From assembly GCA_903854075.1 (NCBI GenBank), contig CAINVI010000265.1, forward strand, positions 1 to 12,291: 12,291 nucleotides of DNA, written 5' to 3'. This document shows, piece after piece, positions 6,674 through 12,291 of this stretch. The notes under the pieces are model-generated. The model was not told the DNA's origin, ran no database searches, and saw only the letters and a program-made list of their open reading frames with translations. Made by a program: the position numbers and the translations under genes. The DNA comes from Candidatus Pollutiaquabacter sp. (GTDB taxonomy: Bacteria; Bacteroidota; Bacteroidia; AKYH767-A; 2013-40CM-41-45). Numbering within the stretch: the first letter of the stretch is position 1; each line of letters begins with the position of its first letter.

Positions 6674-7411
6674 TTAAGAAGCCTTACCGTATTTTCGGAA
6701 AAAGCTCTTCCATTTCATTTGTATTACACCAAGGATGGCTTCTTTGAAAATTCCTTTACTCATCTTACTGGTACCTTCCGTACGATCCGTGAAGATGATC
6801 GGTACTTCGATAATCCGGAAGCCGTGCTTCCAGGCGGTAAATTTCATTTCAATTTGAAAGGCATAGCCGATGAAACGGATACGGTCCAGGTCTATCGTTT
6901 GCAGTACTTTTTTACGGTAACAAACAAAGCCGGCCGTAGTATCCATGACATGTATACCGGTGATGATCCTTACATAAACAGAAGCGTAATAAGACATGAT
7001 GACCCGACCGATTGGCCAGTTTACAACATTGGCGCCTTTGATATAACGGGAGCCGATCGACATATCGGCACCCTCCTGAGAGCACGCCGTATACAGATGG
7101 AGCAGGTCATCGGGATTATGGGAGAAATCGCAGTCCATTTCGAAAATGAACTCGTAGTTTCTTGCCAAAGCCCATTTGAATCCGTGAATGTAGGCCGTTC
7201 CGAGGCCGAGCTTACCGGTACGCTCTTCCAGAAATAGTTTTCCGGTGAACTCCTGCATCAATGATTTTACGATAGACGCTGTTCCGTCCGGGGAGCCATC
7301 GTCAATTATCAGTACGTGAAAATCGTGCGGAAGGGAAAACACCTTTCGGATCATCTTTTCGATGTTCTCCTTTTCGTTGTACGTTGGTATGATAACCAGT
7401 GAATCCGTCAC
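6674..7411 (-). CDS. GT2 polyprenol-phosphate mannosyltransferase-like glycosyltransferase
   Basis: 245 residues from the GTG at 7411. Family 2 glycosyltransferase of the dolichol/polyprenol-phosphate mannose synthase (DPM1) type, which moves a sugar from a nucleotide donor to a lipid-phosphate carrier at the inner face of the membrane. Marks (numbered from the GTG): IIPTYNEKENI at 7-17, DDGSPDGT at 37-44, the metal-binding DxD in MDCDFSHNP (Asp93, Asp95), GSRYIKG at 120-126 and TTAGFVCYRK. There is no C-terminal membrane domain, so it is the short form. An in-frame ATG at 7450 would add 13 residues, but a TAnnTTTG promoter box lies inside that extension and homologues begin close to the PTYNE motif, so the GTG is preferred. 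The sugar and acceptor are not determined by sequence. pyrC follows after 12 bases. Confidence 0.92.
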   Translation of the reverse strand: MTDSLVIIPTYNEKENIEKMIRKVFSLPHDFHVLIIDDGSPDGTASIVKSLMQEFTGKLFLEERTGKLGLGTAYIHGFKWALARNYEFIFEMDCDFSHNPDDLLHLYTACSQEGADMSIGSRYIKGANVVNWPIGRVIMSYYASVYVRIITGIHVMDTTAGFVCYRKKVLQTIDLDRIRFIGYAFQIEMKFTAWKHGFRIIEVPIIFTDRTEGTSKMSKGIFKEAILGVIQMKWKSFFRKYGKAS

Positions 7412-7427
7412 GTCGCCGGTGTTTTTA

Positions 7428-7435
7428 CAAAGGTA
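7428..7435 (-). promoter_or_regulatory. -7 box of the glycosyltransferase-pyrC-DUF4296 operon
   Basis: TACCTTTG on the minus strand is a full match to TAnnTTTG and lies 16 bases before the GTG start at 7411. The upstream element is weak (TTC 17 bases away). If used, it gives the operon its own promoter apart from acs and rules out the upstream ATG at 7450. Confidence 0.5.
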
Positions 7436-7463
7436 GGAAAAGTTAGACAAACCGAATTCCGGT

Positions 7464-9365
7464 TCATCCGCTGATAGCTCCGTCGCGTATTGCGTCTACT
7501 ACAGCAGGATCCAGCAGGGTGGTGGTGTCGCCAAGATTATTGACATCACCTTCGGCGACCTTGCGCAGTATCCGTCGCATAATTTTTCCGGAACGCGTTT
7601 TAGGCAGGCCGGTCACGATTTGAATCTTATCCGGTTTGGCAATTGGACCGATAACGCGGTTTACTACGGCTTTGATTTCTTCGCGTAGCATATCCACATT
7701 CTCATGTTCTTTCGTACAGATCACGTAGGCATAAATTCCTTGCCCTTTAATGGCATGCGGATAACCGACCACGGCAGATTCTACCACGTCCGGATGCTGA
7801 TTGATGGCATCTTCCACTTCAGCAGTTCCGATTCGGTGTCCGGAAACATTCATGACATCATCCACACGGCCGGTAATCCGGTAGTAGCCTTGCTCGTCGC
7901 GCTTACAGCCGTCGCCGGTGAAATATAATCCGGGATAGGTAGCGAAATAATTTGTCCGACATCGTTCGTGATTGCCGTAAGTGGTGCGCAGTATGGAAGG
8001 CCAGGGATAACGGATGCACAAATTTCCTTCAACACCGTTGCCGGTAATTTCCTTGCCGTTGGCATCCACTAAAAGAGGCTGGATTCCCGGTAAAGGAAGC
8101 GTAGCATAGCTGGGTTTCAGCGGGGTGATTCCCGCCAACGGCGAAATTAGAATCCCGCCGGTTTCCGTCTGCCACCAGGTGTCGACAATCGGGCAGTTTC
8201 CTTTGCCAATATGTTCGTGGTACCAATGCCAGGCCTCTTCGTTAATTGGTTCTCCTACCGAACCGAGTACGCGTAATGAATTCAATGTGTACGGCCGAAC
8301 GTAATCAAGTCCGGCAGCTTCGAGTGCACGGATGGCAGTCGGTGCGGTATAGAAAACCGACACCTGGTGTTTGTCGACCGTCTGCCAAAAGCGTCCTGCA
8401 TCCGGCCAGGTGGGAATTCCTTCGAACATCAGTGTGGTGGCGCCAGATAGTAGTGGTCCGTAAACGATATACGAATGTCCTGTAATCCAGCCTACATCAG
8501 CCGTACACCAGTAAATATCCTCTGGACGATGCTGAAAAACATTCTGAAAAGTATAAGCCGTGTACACCATGTAGCCACCGCAGGTATGCACCACACCTTT
8601 GGGTTTACCGGTGGAACCGCTGGTGTACAGGATGAAGAGCATATCTTCGGCTTCCATGGTTTCCGCTTCGTGTCGGGCATCGACTTTACCCATCTCCTCT
8701 TTCCATAGCCGATCACGTTCGGCATCAATCCGGACATTAGCACCGGTGCGTTCCAGCATGATGACGCGTTGCACAGTAGGACAAACTCTCAAGGCTTCGT
8801 CCACGACTTCTTTGATCGGAATTTCTTTAGCGCCGCGGTAGGCGCCGTCGCTGGTAACCACCATGCTGCAATCACTGTCCTGAATACGATCGCTTAGCGA
8901 TTGGGCAGAGAATCCGGCAAATACCACAGAATGTATAGCTCCGATCCGCGCGCAGGCGAGCATTGCGATGGTTGCTTCCGGAACCATCGGCATATAGATG
9001 CAGATACGGTCTCCTTTTTTTGCACCGTTCTTCAGAAGTACGTTTGAAAACATGCAGACCTGCTCATGAAGTTCGCGGTAGGTGAGCGTACGACCTTTCT
9101 CGGATGGGTTGTTCGGCTCCCAGATGATGGCTGTTTTATCGCCATGTGTTGAAAGATGCCTGTCCAGGCAATTCTCCGTAATGTTAAGTTGTCCGCCTTC
9201 GAACCACTTTACCTCCGGGGACTCGAAATTCCAGGTAACTACCTTGTTCCAGGATTTTTTCCAGGTAAAAGAGGCAGCGATTTCGCTCCAGAAGTTTTCC
9301 GGTTCTTCCACACTTTTCCGGTAGGCGGTTTCGTATTCGCGTAAATTGGAGATTCTCAACATCAT
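7464..9365 (-). CDS. acs: Acetyl-CoA synthetase (AMP-forming)
   Basis: 633 residues, close to the usual length of bacterial Acs. It activates acetate with ATP to acetyl-AMP and then acetyl-CoA in the cytoplasm. Adenylate-forming family motifs in order: phosphate-binding YTSGSTGKPKGVVHT (247-261); WWQTETGG (397-404), whose Trp limits the acyl pocket to acetate; YFTGDGCKRD (481-490); the hinge and CoA-site stretch ITGRVDDVMNVSGHRIG (497-513); and the C-terminal PKTRSGKIMRR (588-598), where Lys594 is the catalytic Lys that is acetylated and thereby switched off in well-studied Acs enzymes. The N-terminus has the Acs-type FWSEIA start. Two ATGs stand in tandem at 9365 and 9362. The gene diverges from a lipoprotein gene, and 52 bases separate its end from the glycosyltransferase GTG. 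Confidence 0.97.
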   Translation of the reverse strand: MMLRISNLREYETAYRKSVEEPENFWSEIAASFTWKKSWNKVVTWNFESPEVKWFEGGQLNITENCLDRHLSTHGDKTAIIWEPNNPSEKGRTLTYRELHEQVCMFSNVLLKNGAKKGDRICIYMPMVPEATIAMLACARIGAIHSVVFAGFSAQSLSDRIQDSDCSMVVTSDGAYRGAKEIPIKEVVDEALRVCPTVQRVIMLERTGANVRIDAERDRLWKEEMGKVDARHEAETMEAEDMLFILYTSGSTGKPKGVVHTCGGYMVYTAYTFQNVFQHRPEDIYWCTADVGWITGHSYIVYGPLLSGATTLMFEGIPTWPDAGRFWQTVDKHQVSVFYTAPTAIRALEAAGLDYVRPYTLNSLRVLGSVGEPINEEAWHWYHEHIGKGNCPIVDTWWQTETGGILISPLAGITPLKPSYATLPLPGIQPLLVDANGKEITGNGVEGNLCIRYPWPSILRTTYGNHERCRTNYFATYPGLYFTGDGCKRDEQGYYRITGRVDDVMNVSGHRIGTAEVEDAINQHPDVVESAVVGYPHAIKGQGIYAYVICTKEHENVDMLREEIKAVVNRVIGPIAKPDKIQIVTGLPKTRSGKIMRRILRKVAEGDVNNLGDTTTLLDPAVVDAIRDGAISG

Positions 9366-9384
9366 GAAACGTATTTGGTACCTC

Positions 9385-9414
9385 CGAAGATAAGGGAAGT
9401 TAAAGAATAGTAAA
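9385..9414 (-). promoter_or_regulatory. Promoter of acs
   Basis: Minus-strand TTTA (9414-9411), an 18-base spacer and TATCTTCG (9392-9385) resemble the Bacteroidetes promoter (TTTG, spacer, TAnnTTTG) with one mismatch in each box. It lies 19 bases before the ATG at 9365. The upstream box touches the -7 box of the divergent lipoprotein gene. Confidence 0.55.
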
Positions 9415-9422
9415 TATCTTTG
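9415..9422 (+). promoter_or_regulatory. -7 box of the lipoprotein-RRM-membrane protein operon
   Basis: TATCTTTG on the plus strand is a full TAnnTTTG match, 23 bases before the ATG at 9446. I see no good TTG at the expected upstream distance. It directly adjoins the -33-like box of the divergent acs promoter. Confidence 0.5.
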
Positions 9423-9445
9423 TAGGGTAATAAATCGATCGCAAA

Positions 9446-9940
9446 ATGAAAACCTCCCTTCGTCTTCTACTTGTTTCGGTTGTCCTGTTCTCCTGGTCCT
9501 GTTCCAAGGACAGTAGTGACGACAATGCTTCGGGCAATAACAACAACAGTTCCTGCACCAGTCTTCTGCCCAATAAGGTGTCAGCCACCATCAACAATGT
9601 GACCTGGTGTGCAGATTCGATTTGCTTCGCCGACTACAGTGGCCTTGGAATGACCATCTTCGGTCAGACTTTTGACGGGGCTTCCATACTGCTTGAACTC
9701 GATGATGTGACACCGGGTGTCTATACCATGGGAACGGACGTCAATTATCTGCTGTATATTGACAGTTTTGGTATGGCGTACGAGTCTACTGATGATAATC
9801 CCGGCGAGATCGTAATTACACAGAACAATACCTCCACCAACAGTTTCAAGGCGCGCTTTAATGTCGTGCTGCGTAGCCCACTTCTTGCCACGTCGCTTCC
9901 GCTGACCGGCGGAAATGTCGATGTACTTTATACGGAATAA
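9446..9940 (+). CDS. Small lipoprotein, probably surface-exposed, function unknown
   Basis: 164 residues. The N-terminus is a type II signal peptide (MKTSLRLLLVSVVLFSWSC) with the lipidated Cys at residue 19. The next residues, SKDSSDDN, are charged and Ser-rich, resembling the lipoprotein export signal that sends Bacteroidetes lipoproteins to the cell surface. A low-complexity Asn/Ser linker (NNNNSS, 31-36) follows. The mature part begins VSATINNVTWCADS and has alternating beta-strand character (MTIFGQTFDGASILLELDDV, then PGVYTMG), with two further Cys in WCADSIC. This is like the DUF6252-type lipoproteins of Bacteroidetes, but I would not assign the family without a profile search. It is the first gene of a probable operon; the RRM gene starts 2 bases after its stop. 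Confidence 0.82.
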   Translation: MKTSLRLLLVSVVLFSWSCSKDSSDDNASGNNNNSSCTSLLPNKVSATINNVTWCADSICFADYSGLGMTIFGQTFDGASILLELDDVTPGVYTMGTDVNYLLYIDSFGMAYESTDDNPGEIVITQNNTSTNSFKARFNVVLRSPLLATSLPLTGGNVDVLYTE

Positions 9941-9942
9941 TC

Positions 9943-10188
9943 ATGAAGCTATTTGTCAAGAATATTGCAGACGACGTCAATGAAATGTTGTTGGAATCCA
10001 TATTCCGTCAATACGGTGATGTGGTCAGCACAAAAATTGTGTACGACCGGATTACCTGGGAGTCCAAAGGGTTCGGATTTGTAGAGTTCAGTAAAAAAGA
10101 AGAAGGACTGAAGGCCATCGAAGGGTTGAACGGTCGTGAACTCGTCGGAAAGAAACTGATCGTTTCCGAAGCGGTCGAGAAGCGGTAA
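9943..10188 (+). CDS. RRM-type RNA-binding protein
   Basis: 81 residues, a single RNA recognition motif with nothing else. RNP2 is LFVKNI (residues 3-8) and RNP1 is KGFGFVEF (42-49); the RNA-stacking aromatics Phe4, Phe44 and Phe46 are all present, so it should bind single-stranded RNA. The beta-alpha-beta-beta-alpha-beta order is visible, ending in KKLIVSEAVEKR. Such single-domain RRM proteins occur in Cyanobacteria and Bacteroidetes; in Bacteroides, related proteins have been reported to act as RNA-binding regulators, but the target here is unknown. The start is only 2 bases after the lipoprotein stop and 11 bases separate it from the next gene, which suggests a shared transcript. Confidence 0.93.
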   Translation: MKLFVKNIADDVNEMLLESIFRQYGDVVSTKIVYDRITWESKGFGFVEFSKKEEGLKAIEGLNGRELVGKKLIVSEAVEKR

Positions 10189-10199
10189 TACATTCCCCT

Positions 10200-10892
10200 A
10201 TGCGGATCCGATTTCGGTTGTTCGTATTACTTTTACTTCCGTTTTCACTCGCGGCGAAGCCGGCTGTGGAGGCGGAAGGTGCCTGGGCAGATACGATACG
10301 TTACAGCCTTTCCTGCCGTCCAAAATTTTTTCTGAACCTCACCACCTCGTACACCTTCATCAGTGATGAGCTGGTGAATTTATCAGGATTCAGAATGGGG
10401 CTGAACTATAATCGGCGGATAAAATTCGGTACCGGTTTTTTTTCCCTTCGCCCGAATAAAGTCGTCTCGACCATTGAAGTGATGGAGGATACAATGAAAA
10501 CCGTTACCAACGGAAAGCTGGAAGCCAGCTTTTTTTCCATAACGACCGAGTATATCTTCTTTAATGATTTTCCGTGGCAGTTTTCTGTCTTTCCGGTAGA
10601 TCTCGGTATCGGCGGTGCACATTATCGATACCTCAGTCAACGTGGCGACGGCCGCTGGCTGGAAACCCCCGATGTGGCGCTGGTTTTTTATCAGCCTTCC
10701 GTAACGGCACAATATTCGTTGTTCCAGTGGCTGGGCGTAAGTGCTGCGCTTGGCTACCGATTTACCCTTTATTCCTCCAAAGAGTTACGGGAGGATTTCA
10801 GCTCTCCACTTTTTTCTGCCGGCATAAAGCTCTTTCTGGACGAAGCCTATCGTTCTGTTTTTCCTGATGGTCTTCGGGTGAAAAAACAGTGA
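10200..10892 (+). CDS. Predicted outer-membrane beta-barrel-like protein, function unknown
   Basis: 230 residues starting MRIRFRLFVLLLLPFSLAA, a signal peptide with likely cleavage near residue 19 (no lipobox Cys). The mature part has repeated amphipathic beta-strand patterns with aromatic residues (FFLNLTTSYTFI, GFRMGLNYNRRIKFGTGFF, SFFSITTEYIFF, SVTAQYSLFQWLGVSAALGYRFTLY), Tyr/Phe/Gly turns and a late FSAGIKLFL strand. This fits an outer-membrane barrel or related periplasmic protein. The last 18 residues (after IKLFLDEA) are polar and it does not end in the aromatic residue usual for barrels. I do not recognise a named family. It is the third gene after the lipoprotein and RRM genes and is followed by ruvB, which appears to have its own promoter. 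Confidence 0.75.
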   Translation: MRIRFRLFVLLLLPFSLAAKPAVEAEGAWADTIRYSLSCRPKFFLNLTTSYTFISDELVNLSGFRMGLNYNRRIKFGTGFFSLRPNKVVSTIEVMEDTMKTVTNGKLEASFFSITTEYIFFNDFPWQFSVFPVDLGIGGAHYRYLSQRGDGRWLETPDVALVFYQPSVTAQYSLFQWLGVSAALGYRFTLYSSKELREDFSSPLFSAGIKLFLDEAYRSVFPDGLRVKKQ

Positions 10893-10933
10893 TACAAGGC
10901 CTTTTCTGCATAACAACTTGCGCATAAGCTGCG

Positions 10934-10941
10934 TATCTTTA
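10934..10941 (+). promoter_or_regulatory. -7 box of ruvB
   Basis: TATCTTTA lies 7 bases before the ruvB ATG at 10949 and differs from TAnnTTTG only in the last base. The nearest TTG (10918-10920) is only 13 bases upstream, closer than the usual spacing, so confidence is limited. The leader would be almost absent. Confidence 0.4.
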
Positions 10942-10948
10942 CTGCATC

Positions 10949-11977
10949 ATGGCTAATCCAAACCTGGATCCTTCCGGCGAGAATTTTTCATCCGGCGAAA
11001 AAGAAATTGAAAAAGCACTTCGTCCGAAGGCCTTTGAAGATTTTTCCGGTCAGGGAGCTATATTGGATAACCTACGCATTTTCGTGGAGGCTGCGCGTTT
11101 GCGCGATGAATCACTGGATCATGTGTTGCTGCATGGCCCTCCGGGCTTGGGTAAAACAACCTTGGCATATATTGTTGCCAATGAACTAGGCGTAAATATC
11201 CGTACGACCTCCGGCCCGGTATTGGATAAGCCCGGTGATCTGGCCGGTTTATTAACTAATCTGGAGCCCAACGATGTATTGTTCATTGATGAAATTCACC
11301 GCTTGAGTCCGATTGTGGAAGAATATCTCTATTCCGCGATGGAGGATTTCAAGATTGATATCATGATCGAGGCAGGTCCGAATGCGCGTTCTGTACAGAT
11401 CAAACTCAATCCGTTCACGTTAATTGGTGCCACAACGCGGTCCGGTCTACTCACTGCGCCGCTGCGCGCCCGTTTCGGTATCAATTCCCGTCTCGAGTAT
11501 TATGATGCAACGCTGTTGAAGCGGATCATCAAAAGAGCAGCCGGTATTTTACAAGTGGATATCGACGATGCAGCTGCGCTGGAAATTGCCCGCCGCAGTC
11601 GCGGTACACCACGTATTGCGAACGCGCTATTGCGTCGCGTACGCGATTTTGCACAGATCAAAGGAAACGGTATCATCGACCAGCATATTGCGCAGTTCGG
11701 CTTGTCGGCTCTTAATGTCGATCAGCACGGACTGGATGAGATGGACAATCGTATCCTGCAGGTGATTATCGATAAGTTTAAGGGCGGCCCGGTCGGCTTA
11801 ACTACCATAGCGACAGCTGTGGGCGAGGAGGCCGGAACTATTGAAGAAGTCTACGAACCTTTTTTGATTCAGGAAGGTTATCTCAAACGAACGCCCCGCG
11901 GACGCGAGGCAACGGAATTTGCCTATAAACACCTGGGCAGAACTTTCCGTGGCGATGAAGGTACACTGTTCGGTTAA
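10949..11977 (+). CDS. ruvB: Holliday junction ATP-dependent DNA helicase RuvB
   Basis: 342 residues, the usual length. RuvB is the hexameric AAA+ motor that, with RuvA, drives branch migration of Holliday junctions in recombination and repair. Visible: Walker A GPPGLGKT (63-70); TTSGPVLDKPGDLAGLLTNL (86-105); Walker B with DEIH (114-117); the YSAMEDFKIDIMI stretch (128-140); sensor 1 GATTR (160-164); the arginine-finger region APLRARFG (170-177); and sensor 2 RGTPRIANALLRRVRD (218-233). The C-terminal winged-helix domain (GLDEMDNRIL, GGPVGLTTIA, EPFLIQEGYLKRTPRGR) is complete. ruvA is not in this window, and ruvC is not seen either. Its stop codon overlaps that of the convergent Arc-type gene. 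Confidence 0.98.
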   Translation: MANPNLDPSGENFSSGEKEIEKALRPKAFEDFSGQGAILDNLRIFVEAARLRDESLDHVLLHGPPGLGKTTLAYIVANELGVNIRTTSGPVLDKPGDLAGLLTNLEPNDVLFIDEIHRLSPIVEEYLYSAMEDFKIDIMIEAGPNARSVQIKLNPFTLIGATTRSGLLTAPLRARFGINSRLEYYDATLLKRIIKRAAGILQVDIDDAAALEIARRSRGTPRIANALLRRVRDFAQIKGNGIIDQHIAQFGLSALNVDQHGLDEMDNRILQVIIDKFKGGPVGLTTIATAVGEEAGTIEEVYEPFLIQEGYLKRTPRGREATEFAYKHLGRTFRGDEGTLFG

Positions 11978-12150
11978 TCCTGCTTTTTAGCTTTCTTTTC
12001 TTTCCATCGGCCACTCTCTTTCAAGGCTTGCAGCAGTAGGTACTCGACTTGTCCGTTGACACTCCTGAATTCATCCGCAGCCCATTTCTCCATGCCTTTT
12101 AATATGTCAGGCTGGATGCGCAATACAAATGCTTTCTTTTCGGAGGCCAT
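11974..12150 (-). CDS. Arc/MetJ-type ribbon-helix-helix DNA-binding protein
   Basis: A 58-residue frame from the ATG at 12150. The residues KAFVLRIQPDILKGMEKW (6-23) form the beta strand and first helix of the Arc fold, where the strand contacts the DNA major groove in a dimer; EFRSVNGQVEYLLLQALKE (27-45) is the second helix with the conserved SVNGQ(V/I)E turn; the tail (WKEKKAKKQD) is basic. It has the size and pattern of Bacteroidetes Arc-family DNA-binding proteins. It lies 20 bases after the stop of an SPFH-protein gene, so they are probably cotranscribed and it may regulate its own operon or nearby genes. The last four bases (11974-11977) are shared with the end of ruvB on the other strand. 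Confidence 0.85.
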   Translation of the reverse strand: MASEKKAFVLRIQPDILKGMEKWAADEFRSVNGQVEYLLLQALKESGRWKEKKAKKQD

Positions 12151-12170
12151 CGTTTAGTCTTGTTCCTTTA

Positions 12171-12291
12171 TTAATTGTGCAAGGTCCCTGTGTTTACGAC
12201 CGGATTGACATTCTTATCTCCGCAGAGAACAACCAGCAGATTGCTTACCATAGCGGCTTTTTTCTCTTCATCGAGATGGACGACTTCGCGC
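12171..12291 (-). CDS. SPFH/band-7 domain protein, C-terminal fragment (cut by right edge)
   Basis: Only the last 39 residues are in the window, ending LLVVLCGDKNVNPVVNTG and then TLHN before two TAA stops in tandem (12171-12173 and 12168-12170). The stretch VVHLDEEKKAAMVSNLL followed by VVLCGD is what I recall as the C-terminal end of a Bacteroidetes SPFH (stomatin/prohibitin/flotillin-like) membrane protein, and the Arc-type gene immediately downstream is a usual partner. The membrane anchor and SPFH domain themselves are not visible, so the identification rests on the tail and the neighbour. Confidence 0.68.
   Translation of the reverse strand, partial: REVVHLDEEKKAAMVSNLLVVLCGDKNVNPVVNTGTLHN

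Noticed and set aside
6614..7237. Plus-strand open frame of 207 codons
   Set aside because: It lies antisense to the glycosyltransferase and the start of pyrC, both of which carry clear family motifs.
9446..12150. A defence or toxin-antitoxin system (small DNA-binding and RNA-binding proteins near each other)
   Set aside because: The RRM protein is in an envelope-gene cluster, the Arc-type protein pairs with an SPFH gene rather than a toxin, and ruvB lies between them; no nuclease, toxin or effector is seen.

Overview
The window looks like ordinary chromosome from a member of the Bacteroidota (Bacteroidetes), probably a free-living relative of the Chitinophagales or Sphingobacteriales. Four things point there: Bacteroidetes-type promoter boxes (TAnnTTTG) just before several genes and few Shine-Dalgarno sites; a secreted protein built of Ig/PKD-like modules; lipoproteins with permissive lipoboxes followed by Ser/Asp/Lys-rich starts; and family-specific genes (DUF4296 lipoprotein, SPFH protein paired with an Arc-type repressor, RRM protein). 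The genus cannot be fixed from the sequence alone.

Left part (1-2590). A large secreted or surface protein is read leftward from 2016 and runs off the left edge. It has a signal peptide, about 400 residues of unrecognised N-terminal region and at least three Ig/PKD-like modules of about 79-84 residues. A 319-base intergenic gap follows, then a small two-helix membrane protein (plus strand) whose last codons overlap the terminator of the tyrosyl-tRNA synthetase gene coming from the other side.

Middle (2591-9365). tyrS is on the minus strand with a near-consensus promoter. Its HIGH motif is changed to GVGN. An SDR-family NAD(P)-dependent epimerase/reductase is divergent from it. Converging on the epimerase is a minus-strand series: acetyl-CoA synthetase (acs), a polyprenol-phosphate mannosyltransferase-like GT2 enzyme (probably starting at a GTG, with its own promoter box), dihydroorotase (pyrC) and a DUF4296 lipoprotein. 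pyrC and the DUF4296 gene overlap by 4 bases and are probably translationally coupled.

Right part (9366-12291). acs and a small lipoprotein gene diverge from an 80-base region in which the two promoters abut. The lipoprotein is followed with almost no gap by an RRM RNA-binding protein and then an outer-membrane-type protein of unknown function, so these three are probably one operon. ruvB (Holliday junction helicase motor) follows with its own promoter box. Its stop codon overlaps the stop codon of a convergent minus-strand Arc/MetJ-type ribbon-helix-helix gene, which lies just downstream of an SPFH/band-7 protein gene cut by the right edge.

Most genes are housekeeping (translation, pyrimidine synthesis, acetate activation, recombination) or envelope-related. 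I found no sign of a mobile element, CRISPR array, defence system or rRNA/tRNA gene. I do not see a previously undescribed multi-gene system. The items most worth checking are the altered TyrRS signature, the lipoprotein-RRM-outer membrane trio and the SPFH-Arc pair.
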